From NCBI RefSeq assembly GCF_003346815.1, contig NZ_CP031217.1:62001-126000 (forward strand): a DNA stretch of 64,000 nt, in the 5' to 3' direction. Position numbers and translations under genes: made by a program. The stretch is from Halarcobacter bivalviorum. Its GTDB lineage: Bacteria; Campylobacterota; Campylobacteria; Campylobacterales; Arcobacteraceae. Position 1 is the stretch's first letter. Each line of letters begins with the position of its first letter. The notes beneath the pieces were generated by a model. That model searched no databases and was not told the DNA's origin. It was given only the letters and a program-made list of their open reading frames with translations. Below, one piece after another: positions 8,440 through 17,325 of this stretch.

Positions 8440-9792
8440 TTAGATGTCATCTAGACTTTTATACCCTTCAAGGTATTTTGTATCATAGTTATTAGAAAGA
8501 AAATCTTCATTTTCCATCATTTTTTTGTGGAATGGAATAGTAGTTTTAATTCCTTCTACTTCGAACTCATTTAAAGCTCTTTTCATAATATTGATAGCTT
8601 TTTCTCTATCTCTTCCCCATACGATTAATTTTCCAATCATTGAGTCATAATAAGGAGGTACTACATATCCAGCATAAACATGAGAATCAACTCTTACGTT
8701 TCTTCCTCCTGGTACAAACCATTGTTTAACTTTTCCTGGACAAGGTAAGAAAGAGTTTGGATCTTCAGCAGTAATTCTTACTTCAATAGAGTGTCCTCTA
8801 AATTTGATTGATTCTTGAGGTGGTAATTTCTCACCTTCTGCTACTTTAATCATTAATTCAATGATATCAATTCCAGAAACCATTTCTGAAACTGGGTGTT
8901 CAACTTGAAGTCTAGTATTCATTTCCATAAAGTAGATGTTTTGTTGGTCATCTGCTAAGAATTCAAATGTTCCTGCACCTTCATATTTTAAATATTTTGT
9001 AGCTTTAACTGCAACATCATGTAAATGTTTTCTTGTTTCATCATTTAATAAAATTGCAGGTGATTCTTCAATAACTTTTTGGTGTCTTCTCTGTAATGAA
9101 CAATCTCTTTCACCAATATGAATTGCATTTCCATGAGAGTCACCAACTACTTGAACTTCAATATGTCTTGGTTTATTGATAAATCTTTCTAAATACATAG
9201 TTCCATCACCAAAAGCAGCTAGAGCTTCAGAAGATGCAGCAGTGAAAAGTTGTTCAAATTTCTCTTCAGACTCAATAAGTCTCATTCCTCTTCCACCACC
9301 ACCAGCAGCAGCTTTTGCCATAATTGGGTAACCAATTTCTAATGCAACTTTTTTACCTTCTTCAACAGAATGAACAGCTCCATCAGAACCTGGTACAACT
9401 GGAACACCAGCTTTTACCATTTCTGCTTTAGCTTTAGATTTATCAGCCATTTTTTCCATTACTTCAACAGAAGGACCAATAAATTTAATATTGTGAAGTC
9501 TACAAATTTCTACAAAGTCTTGATTTTCAGAAAGGAAACCATAACCTGGGAAAATTGCATCACAACCAGTAATTTCAGCAGCAGTAATAATTGCTGGAAT
9601 ATTTAGATATGAATCAATAGATTTAACATCACCAATACAAATTGCTTCATCTGCATGTTTTAAGTATGAAGCATTTTTATCTCCTGCAGAATAAACAGCA
9701 ACAGATTTTTTACCCATTTCTCTAATAGTTCTAATAGCTCTTTGAACTATTTCACCTCTATTAGCAATTAGAATTTTTTTAATTTCAGCCAT
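8440..9792 (-). CDS. accC: Acetyl-CoA carboxylase, biotin carboxylase subunit
   Basis: The 450-residue protein matches the length of bacterial biotin carboxylases. It shows the N-terminal biotin-carboxylase fold (KILIANRGEI), the ATP-grasp glycine loop KAAAGGGGRGMR near residue 160, the catalytic segment ERDCSLQRRHQKVIEE and the metal/ATP-binding FMEMNTRLQVEHPVSE near 290. It carboxylates the biotin on AccB with bicarbonate and ATP, the first half-reaction of fatty-acid synthesis. It lies 13 bases downstream of accB, forming the accBC operon. The start MAEIKKIL follows a GAGCTC-rich weak ribosome site (AAAGAGCTC). Confidence 0.96.
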   Translation of the reverse strand: MAEIKKILIANRGEIVQRAIRTIREMGKKSVAVYSAGDKNASYLKHADEAICIGDVKSIDSYLNIPAIITAAEITGCDAIFPGYGFLSENQDFVEICRLHNIKFIGPSVEVMEKMADKSKAKAEMVKAGVPVVPGSDGAVHSVEEGKKVALEIGYPIMAKAAAGGGGRGMRLIESEEKFEQLFTAASSEALAAFGDGTMYLERFINKPRHIEVQVVGDSHGNAIHIGERDCSLQRRHQKVIEESPAILLNDETRKHLHDVAVKATKYLKYEGAGTFEFLADDQQNIYFMEMNTRLQVEHPVSEMVSGIDIIELMIKVAEGEKLPPQESIKFRGHSIEVRITAEDPNSFLPCPGKVKQWFVPGGRNVRVDSHVYAGYVVPPYYDSMIGKLIVWGRDREKAINIMKRALNEFEVEGIKTTIPFHKKMMENEDFLSNNYDTKYLEGYKSLDDI

Positions 9793-9805
9793 ATTGAGCT
9801 CTTTA

Positions 9806-10264
9806 TTATAGTTTTTCTACTACAAATAATGGCATATCGTATTCTACTGGATTTCCATTCTCAACTAAGATATCAACAATTTTACAATCAAATTCAGCTT
9901 CAACTTCATTCATAATTTTCATAGCTTCTAAAATACAAAGTGTTTGACCTTTTTTAACTGTGTCACCTTTTTTAACAAAATCAGATGCTTCTGGTGATGG
10001 AGCAGAATAGAAAGTTCCAACCATTGGAGAGTTAATTGTATCTCCAGAAATTGCAGCAGGTGCAGCTTCAGTTGTAGCAGCTACAGCAAGAGGCGCAGCA
10101 GCAACAACTGGTGCAGCAGTAGCAACAGGAGCAGAAGTTACAACAGTTCCTCCTTCAAAACCTTTTTGCATAGAAATTTCAAATTCACCTTCTTTTACTT
10201 TTAATTTACTTAATTCACTTTTATCGAAAACTCTAATTATCTCTTTAATTTCTCTGAAATCCAT
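9806..10264 (-). CDS. accB: Biotin carboxyl carrier protein of acetyl-CoA carboxylase
   Basis: The carrier subunit has a charged helix at the N-terminus ([13 protein letters not shown]), an Ala/Pro/Val-rich flexible linker near residues 45-75, and a C-terminal biotinyl domain with the attachment motif EAMKIMNE, where Lys is biotinylated by BirA. I start it at 10264 (152 residues) because AAAGG lies 6 bases upstream; an in-frame ATG at 10303 adds 13 residues but has no ribosome site. It precedes accC and shares its transcript. Confidence 0.95.
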   Translation of the reverse strand: MDFREIKEIIRVFDKSELSKLKVKEGEFEISMQKGFEGGTVVTSAPVATAAPVVAAAPLAVAATTEAAPAAISGDTINSPMVGTFYSAPSPEASDFVKKGDTVKKGQTLCILEAMKIMNEVEAEFDCKIVDILVENGNPVEYDMPLFVVEKL

Positions 10265-10487
10265 GTTCAACCTTTTATAATCAAATTTTGGAAATAATAC
10301 CATAAAAAATGTTATAAAATCTTATATCAAATTTATAAATTATGCTAAAATTACCTTTTTTTTATTAAAAAGAAGGCTAAATCTAATAAAAATATAGAAA
10401 AATCTATAAAAATTTGAAGATTTTTAAAAATACAATTTTTATGCAATTTTTATGAAATTAATTGAAATAAAATGTAGGGAGAAGAAG

Positions 10488-10922
10488 ATGATTAGTGATA
10501 GAAACTTTATCAATATTGCACATGAAATTGCAAGTGCTTCTAAATGTGTATCAAAACAAGTAGGTGCAGTAATTGTAAAAGATGGAAGAATTCTTTCCAC
10601 TGGATATAATGGTACACCAACTGGTTATATAAATTGTAGTGAACATTGGAATTCAGAATATACAAAAGATCATCATGATTGGTCTAAAACATATGAGATT
10701 CATGCAGAAATGAATGCTCTAATTTGGGCAGCAAGAAAGGGAATCTCAATAGAAGATGCAACTATTTATGTAACTTTAGAACCTTGTAGTGAGTGTTCAA
10801 AAAATTTAATTGCAGCTGGAATTAAAAGAATAGTCTATGATAGAGCATATGAACATACAAATTCAGAAGTTGTTTCAAAATTTATAAAAGACAACGGTGT
10901 AATTATAGAACAAATAAAATGA
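10488..10922 (+). CDS. Deoxycytidylate (dCMP) deaminase-family protein
   Basis: A zinc-dependent cytidine/deoxycytidylate deaminase of 144 residues. The catalytic motif is HAEMNAL, with His as zinc ligand and Glu as proton shuttle, followed by PCSECSKNLI with the two Cys ligands. An extra loop containing NCSEHWN and DHHDW before the HAE motif is typical of dCMP deaminases rather than tRNA or guanine deaminases. It should turn dCMP into dUMP for dTTP synthesis. I start at 10488 (MISDRNF) after GGGAGAAG; an upstream ATG at 10452 lacks a ribosome site. Its stop overlaps the next start (ATGA). Confidence 0.85.
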   Translation: MISDRNFINIAHEIASASKCVSKQVGAVIVKDGRILSTGYNGTPTGYINCSEHWNSEYTKDHHDWSKTYEIHAEMNALIWAARKGISIEDATIYVTLEPCSECSKNLIAAGIKRIVYDRAYEHTNSEVVSKFIKDNGVIIEQIK

Positions 10923-11497
10923 TAAGTATTGATAATCATAAGTTTTATAAAAAAGCAATAGATAAATATGGGGTTAGTGCAAAGGGTGTGCATTGGCAAT
11001 CTCAATTTACTCAGTATCTAAGGTTTGAAGTCTTAAACTCTTTTATAAAAGAGCAGATAAAAGATTCAACTATCATAGATGCAGGATGTGGTTTTGCTGA
11101 GTATTTAAACTACTTAAAAAAATCAAATCTTAAACCTAAACAATATATTGGTCTTGATGTTGAACAAAAGATGATAACTTTAAGTAAAGAGAGATTTCCT
11201 AGTGAAAAATTTCTTGTAAAAGATATTTTAAAAGACTCTCTTCCTAAAGCTGACTACTATGTTTGTAGTGGAGCTATGAATATTCTTAGAAAAAAACAGA
11301 TGTTTAAATTTATACAAAACTGCTTAGAAGCTTCAACAAAAGGTTTTGTATTTAACTTCTTAAAGTCTCATACTTTGAATGATGTTGATTATAGACATAT
11401 AATTGATTTTTGCGAGGGTTTAAATAAGGAAATTGAGATAAAAGATTACTATTTAGACAATGATATGAGTATTTTTATTAAACACTTAACTAATTAG
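10919..11497 (+). CDS. Class I SAM-dependent methyltransferase
   Basis: The 192-residue protein carries the SAM-binding glycine motif IIDAGCGFAEYL near residue 55 and a following acidic strand end (IGLDVEQKM), the hallmarks of the Rossmann-fold methyltransferases. The DPPY-type motif is replaced by YYVCSGAMNIL. Its start overlaps the dCMP deaminase stop by 4 bases, so both are translationally coupled. The substrate cannot be deduced; its partner suggests nucleotide or tRNA chemistry, but that is only context. Confidence 0.75.
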   Translation: MISIDNHKFYKKAIDKYGVSAKGVHWQSQFTQYLRFEVLNSFIKEQIKDSTIIDAGCGFAEYLNYLKKSNLKPKQYIGLDVEQKMITLSKERFPSEKFLVKDILKDSLPKADYYVCSGAMNILRKKQMFKFIQNCLEASTKGFVFNFLKSHTLNDVDYRHIIDFCEGLNKEIEIKDYYLDNDMSIFIKHLTN

Positions 11498-11583
11498 TCA
11501 ACTCGAGTTTAAAATATCATAAATTTTTCATATCAAGAATATATACTTACACTATAAGGTAAAATAAAGTTAAGGATGAGGCT

Positions 11584-12327
11584 ATGAAAGTAGGATTATT
11601 TATTCCCTGTTTTATGAATGAGTTATATCCAAATAGTGCAATGGCAACACTAAGATTATTAAAGAAATTTAATCTTGATGTTGAGTACCCAATGGATCAA
11701 ACCTGTTGTGGGCAACCAATGGCAAATTCTGGTTGTTCTAAAGATATGAAAAACTTAGCATTAAGATTTGTTGAGATTTTTAAAGAGTTTGATTATATTG
11801 TTGCACCAACTGGTTCATGTGTAACGATGGTAAAAGACCATTACAAACCCTTCTTTGATGAAGATGATAAAGATTATAATAAAGTTAAAACTTCTATTTA
11901 TGAAGTGTGTGAATTTCTACATGATATTATAAAAGTAGAAAAAATAGATTCATATTTCCCTCATAAAGTTGGAGTTCATAACTCATGTCACGGGCATAGA
12001 GGTCTAAAATTAGGAAGTCCTAGTGAATTAAATATTCCTAAAAACAATAAACTAAAAAATCTACTTAGTTTAGTAGAGGGAATAGAACTTATTGAACTAA
12101 ATAGAGATGATGAATGCTGTGGTTTTGGAGGAACATTCAGTGTAACTGAAGAAGATATCTCTGTTGCAATGGGAAGAGATAGAATAAAAGACCATATAGA
12201 TTCAAATGTTGAAATTATGACAGGTGCAGATATGTCTTGTCTTATGCATATGCAAGGTTTAATCAATAGAGAAAATAAACCTTTAAAAATTATGCATATT
12301 ACAGAGATTTTAGCAGGGGAGGAATAA
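11584..12327 (+). CDS. lutA: L-lactate utilisation protein LutA (Fe-S oxidoreductase)
   Basis: A 247-residue cysteine-rich protein with two CCG domains: CCGQPMANSG near residue 41 and CCGFGGTFSV near residue 178, each with upstream Cys that ligate an iron-sulfur cluster as in heterodisulfide reductase B and glycolate oxidase F. This is the LutA/YkgE subunit of the LutABC complex that oxidises L-lactate to pyruvate and feeds the quinone pool. It starts an operon, one base before lutB, with AAGGATGAG as ribosome site. Confidence 0.93.
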   Translation: MKVGLFIPCFMNELYPNSAMATLRLLKKFNLDVEYPMDQTCCGQPMANSGCSKDMKNLALRFVEIFKEFDYIVAPTGSCVTMVKDHYKPFFDEDDKDYNKVKTSIYEVCEFLHDIIKVEKIDSYFPHKVGVHNSCHGHRGLKLGSPSELNIPKNNKLKNLLSLVEGIELIELNRDDECCGFGGTFSVTEEDISVAMGRDRIKDHIDSNVEIMTGADMSCLMHMQGLINRENKPLKIMHITEILAGEE

Positions 12328-12328
12328 C

Positions 12329-13711
12329 ATGAGTGTTTTACACAATCACCCACTAAAAGCAAAAGAGTTTGTAGCAAATGATGAAAGAATGCATTGGCAT
12401 GATCAAGCTTTATGGTTTGTAAGAGAAAAAAGGGATAGAACAACAAAAACAATTCCAGAATGGGAGCAATTAAGATATTTTGCTGACCAAATAAAAACTC
12501 ATACAATGGCAAATTTAGATAAATATCTTTTAGAGTTTGAAAAAAATGCAAATGCTAAAGGAATTAAAGTACACTTTGCAAAAGATGCACAAGAGCACAA
12601 TGAGATTGTACATAGAATTTTAAGTGAAAACAATGTAAAAAAAGTTGTTAAGTCAAAATCTATGTTAACAGAAGAGTGTCACTTAAATCCTTTCTTAGAA
12701 TCAAAAGGTATGGAAGTTGTTGATACAGATTTAGGTGAAAGAATTGTTCAACTTAGAAATGAACCACCTTCACATATCGTTCTTCCAGCAATTCACTTAA
12801 AAAAACAAGATGTTTCTGATACTTTCCATGAAAAAATGGGTACAGAAAAAGGAAATTATGACCCAACTTATTTAACAAGAGCAGCAAGAGCTGACTTAAG
12901 ACAAAAGTTTTTAGATGCAGATGCTGGTATTACAGGGGTTAACTTTGCCATTGCAAATACTGGGGGAGTTGTGGTTTGTACAAATGAAGGTAATGCAGAT
13001 ATGGGTGCTTCCTTACCAAAACTTCATATTGCCTGTATGGGAATTGAAAAAGTGATTCCAAGACTTAAAGATTTATCTGTATTTACAAGATTACTTGCAA
13101 GGTCTGCAACAGGTCAAGCTATTACTTCATATACATCTCATTTTCATGGTCCAGTAGAAGGTGGACAAATGCATATTGTAATTGTAGATAATAAAAGAAC
13201 ACCATTTTTACAATCTACAAAATATAAAAAAGCATTAAACTGTATTAGATGTGGGGCTTGTATGAATACTTGTCCTATTTATAGAAGATCTGGTGGTCAC
13301 TCTTATGATTATGTTATTCCAGGACCAATTGGTTCTACATTAGCAACTTTTAGAGACCCTAAAAAACATAAAACTCTATCTTTTGCATGTACACTTTGTG
13401 GTTCATGTTCAAATGTGTGTCCTGTAAAAATTGATTTAGACTCACAATTATATTCACATAGACAAGATTTAAGAGAGAAAAATATTATCTCTAATCAAAA
13501 AAGATTATCTATGCAGTTTGCTTCTTGGTTAATGAGTAAACCAGCACTATTTGATTTTGTTGGAAAAGTAGCAAGAAAAATAGTACCACTTTTACCAAAA
13601 GTGATGATTTATAATAGATTTAATACATGGGGAAAACAAAGAGATATCCCTGAAATGCCTAAAAAAAGTTTTAAAGAACTTTATAAAGAGGAGTTTTCAA
13701 ATGACAAGTAA
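12329..13711 (+). CDS. lutB: L-lactate utilisation protein LutB (iron-sulfur)
   Basis: The 460-residue protein has an N-terminal LUD domain (about residues 60-290) containing NFAIANTGGVV, then a two-cluster ferredoxin segment with CIRCGACMNTCP near residue 304 and CTLCGSCSNVCP near 354, and a C-terminal helical tail. It matches LutB/YkgF, the electron-transferring subunit of the L-lactate oxidising complex. It begins one base after the lutA stop and overlaps lutC by 11 bases, showing tight coupling. Confidence 0.95.
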   Translation: MSVLHNHPLKAKEFVANDERMHWHDQALWFVREKRDRTTKTIPEWEQLRYFADQIKTHTMANLDKYLLEFEKNANAKGIKVHFAKDAQEHNEIVHRILSENNVKKVVKSKSMLTEECHLNPFLESKGMEVVDTDLGERIVQLRNEPPSHIVLPAIHLKKQDVSDTFHEKMGTEKGNYDPTYLTRAARADLRQKFLDADAGITGVNFAIANTGGVVVCTNEGNADMGASLPKLHIACMGIEKVIPRLKDLSVFTRLLARSATGQAITSYTSHFHGPVEGGQMHIVIVDNKRTPFLQSTKYKKALNCIRCGACMNTCPIYRRSGGHSYDYVIPGPIGSTLATFRDPKKHKTLSFACTLCGSCSNVCPVKIDLDSQLYSHRQDLREKNIISNQKRLSMQFASWLMSKPALFDFVGKVARKIVPLLPKVMIYNRFNTWGKQRDIPEMPKKSFKELYKEEFSNDK

Positions 13712-14285
13712 AGATTTAATTTTAAATAGTATTAGAACGAATAATGTTGTGAAAGATACTCCTCTTCCAGATTATTCAAACTTTGGTCTAACTTTTGAGG
13801 ATAAATATGCTCAGTTTTCTACAATGCTTGAATCAGTTGGTGGGAAAGCACTATTTGTTAAAAAAGAGGCTTTAGATGAAACTGTAAAATCTTTGTATCC
13901 AGAAGAAAAAGTGATAGCTTCAAATGTTGAGGATTTTACTTTAGGAAACTTTGATGCAAATGAAGAAGAAGACCCTCATAATTTAAAAGATGTTGATTTA
14001 GCAGTTTTAAGAGGTGAATTTGCAGTTTCAGAAAATGGAGCTGTTTGGGTAAAAAATAAAGATAATAGACATAGAGCTTTATATTTTATTGCACAAAATA
14101 TCATTTTAGTATTAGATAAAAGTGCAATAGTAAATAATATGCATGAAGCTTATGAGTTAATATCTTTTGATGAACCATCATATGGGGCTTTTATTAGTGG
14201 TCCATCAAAAACAGCTGATATTGAACAATCATTAGTTATTGGAGCTCATGGTCCAAAATCAGGATATGTAATTTTCGTAGAATAG
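13701..14285 (+). CDS. lutC: L-lactate utilisation protein LutC
   Basis: A 194-residue LUD-domain protein, third subunit of LutABC. The C-terminal half contains AVSENGAVWV and the IGAHGPKSGYVIFVE ending typical of LutC/YkgG. It lacks iron-sulfur cysteines, as usual for this subunit. The start lies inside the end of lutB behind AAAGAGGAG. Together the three genes and the D-lactate-type dehydrogenase at 20.7 kb imply growth on both lactate enantiomers. Confidence 0.92.
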   Translation: MTSKDLILNSIRTNNVVKDTPLPDYSNFGLTFEDKYAQFSTMLESVGGKALFVKKEALDETVKSLYPEEKVIASNVEDFTLGNFDANEEEDPHNLKDVDLAVLRGEFAVSENGAVWVKNKDNRHRALYFIAQNIILVLDKSAIVNNMHEAYELISFDEPSYGAFISGPSKTADIEQSLVIGAHGPKSGYVIFVE

Positions 14286-14289
14286 TTTA

Positions 14290-14317
14290 TTATGTTATAA
14301 TTGGTAAAATAACATAA
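14290..14317 (+). promoter_or_regulatory. Inverted repeat with -10 box ahead of sensor kinase gene
   Basis: TTATGTTAT and ATAACATAA are perfect 9-bp arms around a 10-base spacer. A TATAAT hexamer (14296-14301) overlaps the left arm, and the kinase ribosome site AAGGA (14316-14320) touches the right arm. It could be an operator or an RNA hairpin that limits kinase translation. There is no T-tract behind it, so a classical terminator is unlikely. Confidence 0.5.
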
Positions 14318-14325
14318 GGATTATT

Positions 14326-16533
14326 TTGAGATTAATACTAATTTTATTTTTACTTTTTACTTCACTCTTTGCCTCTAAAGAGGTTTTGTTACTTCATTCT
14401 TACCATAAAGGTTATAAATGGAGTGATGATATCTCTTCAGAGATTGAAAAGAGATTTAAAAATGAAAAAGATATAGACCTTACAACAATTTACATGGATA
14501 CCAAACATGTAGCCTCTCCTCTTTATTTAAATAAATTAGCACAACTTTATAAAGAACAATTTTCAACAAGAGACTTTGATATCATAATTGCAAGTGACAA
14601 TAATGCCTTTGAGTTTGCAATTAGATACCATGAGTATCTTTTTAAAGATTTACCCGTTTTATTTTGTGGAATCAATAACTTTGATAGAGCTTTTCTTGGT
14701 GAAAATAATATGAAAAACTATATGAGCGGAGTTGTTGAGCAAGTAGATTTAGAAAAAAACTTTGAGCTTATTTCTAAAATACATCCCAACTTGGAGAAAC
14801 TTCTTATTATAAATGACAAATCTAAAACAGGTTTAGCTGTAAAAAGAGATTTAAGACCTGTAATTGAGAAATATTCTCAGAAGTTTAAAATAGAATATGT
14901 CGATAATTTAGATATTGATAATTTAAAAAAGAAAGTTATAAACTTAGATAAAACAAAAAGTGCTCTTTTATTTGTACTCTTATTTAAAGATAAAACAGGG
15001 AAGTTTTTTACTTATAAGCAGAGCTTTAAAAAAGTAAGAGAAGTTAGTCAAGTACCTATTTATGGACTTTGGGATTTTTATTTAGATTATGGAATGGTTG
15101 GTGGTTTATTAACTTCTGCAAAAGCTCAAGGTGAAGCTGTTGCAAATATGACAATACAAGTTTTAAATGGGAAAGATGTTAAAACTATTCCTATTATAGA
15201 AAAATCTCCAAATAGATATATCTTTGATTATAAAGAGCTAGATAGATTTGATATAAATATTGATAAGATTTTGGAAGATTATGAAGTAATAAATGAACCC
15301 CATGGTTTTTTTAGAAAATATACAAAATTAGTAGTTGTAACCCTTATAATTATAGCAATTTTATTAATTATGGTTTTTTCTATGAAAGCAAATATTCAAA
15401 GAAGAATGAGAGTAGAGAAAGATTTACAAAATAGAATTAAATTTGATAAGGTTTTATTAGATACTTTACCAAATCCAATTTATTATAAAAATAAAGATGG
15501 TAAATTTTTAGGTTGTAATAAAGCCTTCTCTGAACTTTTAAATATCCCTAAAAAAGATGTAGTAGGTAAAACAGCAAAGGATTTCTTTGCCGCTGATATT
15601 GCTGCTAGAAATGAAACAGTAGATAGAAAACTTCTTCACTCTTTAGGTACAGATACTTCTGAAGTAACTCTGCATTTAGCAGATAATCAAATGAGACATA
15701 TAATCATCAAAAAAGCAGTATATTTAAATAATGATAGCTCAATTGGTGGAATAGTATGTATTATGGATGATATTACAGAACGAATTCAGCAAAAACAGTT
15801 TTTAATTCAACAAGGTAAATTAGCTGAGATGGGAGATATGGTTGCTGCAATTGCACACCAGTGGAATGAGCCTTTAGTTGAGCTATCTGCACAAGTTCAA
15901 GATATACAAACCTCTTTTATTTTAAATGAGTTAAAAGATAGTCAAGTACAAGAGTTTGTAAATGACTCTATGGTACAAATAAAATATATGTCACAAACTT
16001 TAAGTGATTTTAGAAACTTTTTAAAACCTTCTACAAAAAAAGTATTTTTTTCTATTAAACAATCTTTTGAAGAGATTTTTGAAATTATTGGAAAACAAAT
16101 TTTCTATTCAAATATAAATATGAGAGTAAACTACAACTATAAAGAGGATGATTTAATCATTTTTGGATATGAAAATGAGTTTAAACAAGTTTTATTAAAT
16201 CTAATCAATAATGCAAAAAATAAGATTATTGATAAAAATACAAATGATAAATACAATCTTACTATAAATGTAGAAGAGTCAGAAAAGTATAATATAATAG
16301 AGATTATTGATGATGGAGGAAATATTGATTCAAATATAATAGACAAAATATTTGAACCATATTTTACAACTAAAAAGAGAGGTACGGGGTTTGGTCTTTA
16401 TATGGCAAAGGTAATAATTGAAGATAAAATGAAAGGTCATATAACAGCACAAAATAGAGATAAAAATGTAGTTTTTACAATAAAACTGCCAAAAAAAGAG
16501 GCGAAAAATGAAAATTCTACTATTAGAAGATAA
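14326..16533 (+). CDS. Hybrid-input sensor histidine kinase (ABC-type periplasmic binding domain + PAS)
   Basis: A 735-residue sensor. A Sec-type signal (residues 1-17) leads into a periplasmic domain of the ABC-transporter substrate-binding type, starting EVLLLHSYHKGYKW. One membrane helix follows near residues 334-354, then a PAS domain (about 368-485), a dimerisation helix with phospho-His in AIAHQWNEPL near 510, and an ATPase domain with N-box NLINNAKN and G-box GTGFGLYMAK. The H-box has NE where related kinases have RQ. TTG start, with AAGGA upstream. It overlaps the next regulator gene by 26 bases and lies between lutABC and the TRAP genes, suggesting that it senses lactate or a related acid. 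Confidence 0.9.
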   Translation: MRLILILFLLFTSLFASKEVLLLHSYHKGYKWSDDISSEIEKRFKNEKDIDLTTIYMDTKHVASPLYLNKLAQLYKEQFSTRDFDIIIASDNNAFEFAIRYHEYLFKDLPVLFCGINNFDRAFLGENNMKNYMSGVVEQVDLEKNFELISKIHPNLEKLLIINDKSKTGLAVKRDLRPVIEKYSQKFKIEYVDNLDIDNLKKKVINLDKTKSALLFVLLFKDKTGKFFTYKQSFKKVREVSQVPIYGLWDFYLDYGMVGGLLTSAKAQGEAVANMTIQVLNGKDVKTIPIIEKSPNRYIFDYKELDRFDINIDKILEDYEVINEPHGFFRKYTKLVVVTLIIIAILLIMVFSMKANIQRRMRVEKDLQNRIKFDKVLLDTLPNPIYYKNKDGKFLGCNKAFSELLNIPKKDVVGKTAKDFFAADIAARNETVDRKLLHSLGTDTSEVTLHLADNQMRHIIIKKAVYLNNDSSIGGIVCIMDDITERIQQKQFLIQQGKLAEMGDMVAAIAHQWNEPLVELSAQVQDIQTSFILNELKDSQVQEFVNDSMVQIKYMSQTLSDFRNFLKPSTKKVFFSIKQSFEEIFEIIGKQIFYSNINMRVNYNYKEDDLIIFGYENEFKQVLLNLINNAKNKIIDKNTNDKYNLTINVEESEKYNIIEIIDDGGNIDSNIIDKIFEPYFTTKKRGTGFGLYMAKVIIEDKMKGHITAQNRDKNVVFTIKLPKKEAKNENSTIRR

Positions 16534-17152
16534 TAAAAAATTAAATGCAACAATTAAAAAAAGACTTGAATTAAAAGGTTATAAAGTTTTTAGTTTTATA
16601 GATGGACAAGAGGCTTTAAATAGTATTGATGAAGGCTTTTCCTGTTTTATTTTAGATATAAATGTTCCAAATATAGATGGAATTAAAATCTTAAAGAAGA
16701 TAAGAAACTATTACACTGTAGTCCCTATTATTATAATTAGTGCAACAGTTGAGCTAGATATGATAAAAGAGGCTTATGATTTTGGCTGTAATGATTATTT
16801 AAAGAAACCTTTTTTCATAGATGAATTAGAAATAAAAGTAGAAAAACTTTGTCAAGTAAAAGATGAAAAAGAGTATTTTGACAAAGATTCTTACTTTGAT
16901 TATAAATCTTCAACTTTATGTATTGATAATGAAGAACAAAGACTTACAAAAAAAGAGAGATTACTTATGAATCTTTTTTTAACAAAGAAAAATCAAGTAC
17001 TAACTTATGAAGCAATTGAGAATTATGTTTGGGAAGGTTCATTTGCTTCAATTGAATCAATTAGGTCTTTAGTGAGAAGATTAAGAAAGGTTGTAAAAAA
17101 AGATTATATTCATACTGTAGTTGATACTGGATATATATTTAAAACTGACTAA
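16508..17152 (+). CDS. OmpR/PhoB-family response regulator
   Basis: The 214-residue regulator has a receiver domain with the acidic pair ED near residue 8, phospho-acceptor Asp in FILDINVPN near 52 and the conserved Lys in KKPF, then a winged-helix DNA-binding domain ending with TVVDTGYIFKTD. It overlaps its kinase gene and is followed by a terminator. The three direct repeats starting at 17151 right behind the gene are a plausible binding site, which would place the TRAP operon under its control. Confidence 0.92.
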   Translation: MKILLLEDNKKLNATIKKRLELKGYKVFSFIDGQEALNSIDEGFSCFILDINVPNIDGIKILKKIRNYYTVVPIIIISATVELDMIKEAYDFGCNDYLKKPFFIDELEIKVEKLCQVKDEKEYFDKDSYFDYKSSTLCIDNEEQRLTKKERLLMNLFLTKKNQVLTYEAIENYVWEGSFASIESIRSLVRRLRKVVKKDYIHTVVDTGYIFKTD

Positions 17153-17180
17153 ATAGTCAAAAATAGCATTAAAATAGCAA
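17151..17180 (+). promoter_or_regulatory. Triple direct repeat, candidate response-regulator site
   Basis: AAATAG occurs at 17151, 17161 and 17172 (continuing as TC, CA and CA), a 10-11 base period equal to one helix turn. Such tandem direct repeats are the usual binding pattern of OmpR-family regulators, one of which is encoded immediately upstream. The site lies about 150 bases ahead of the TRAP solute-binding gene. Confidence 0.45.
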
Positions 17181-17217
17181 TTTCTTAAAAAAACATTAAT
17201 TTAGTGAACATATGCTC

Positions 17218-17247
17218 AAAACCCTATATTTTATGGGGTTTTTTTTC
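17218..17247 (+). terminator. Intrinsic terminator after response regulator
   Basis: AAAACCC pairs with GGGTTTT around an AT-rich loop (TATATTTTATG), followed by a run of T. It separates the kinase/regulator transcript from the TRAP operon. Confidence 0.8.
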
Positions 17248-17325
17248 AAAAAAAAGAAAAAATATCATATCTTTTTCATTCCTGCTAGTTAAAATTTCCT
17301 TGAGACACAAAAAAAAGGAGATCAA

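Noticed and set aside
11988-12551. 187-codon frame opposite lutA/lutB
   Set aside because: It spans two real genes on the other strand and shows only hydrophobic low-complexity sequence from reverse codons.
17151-17180. AAATAG repeats as part of a CRISPR leader or integration site
   Set aside because: Only three short repeats with one-helix-turn spacing, no spacers, no cas genes and no integrase near.
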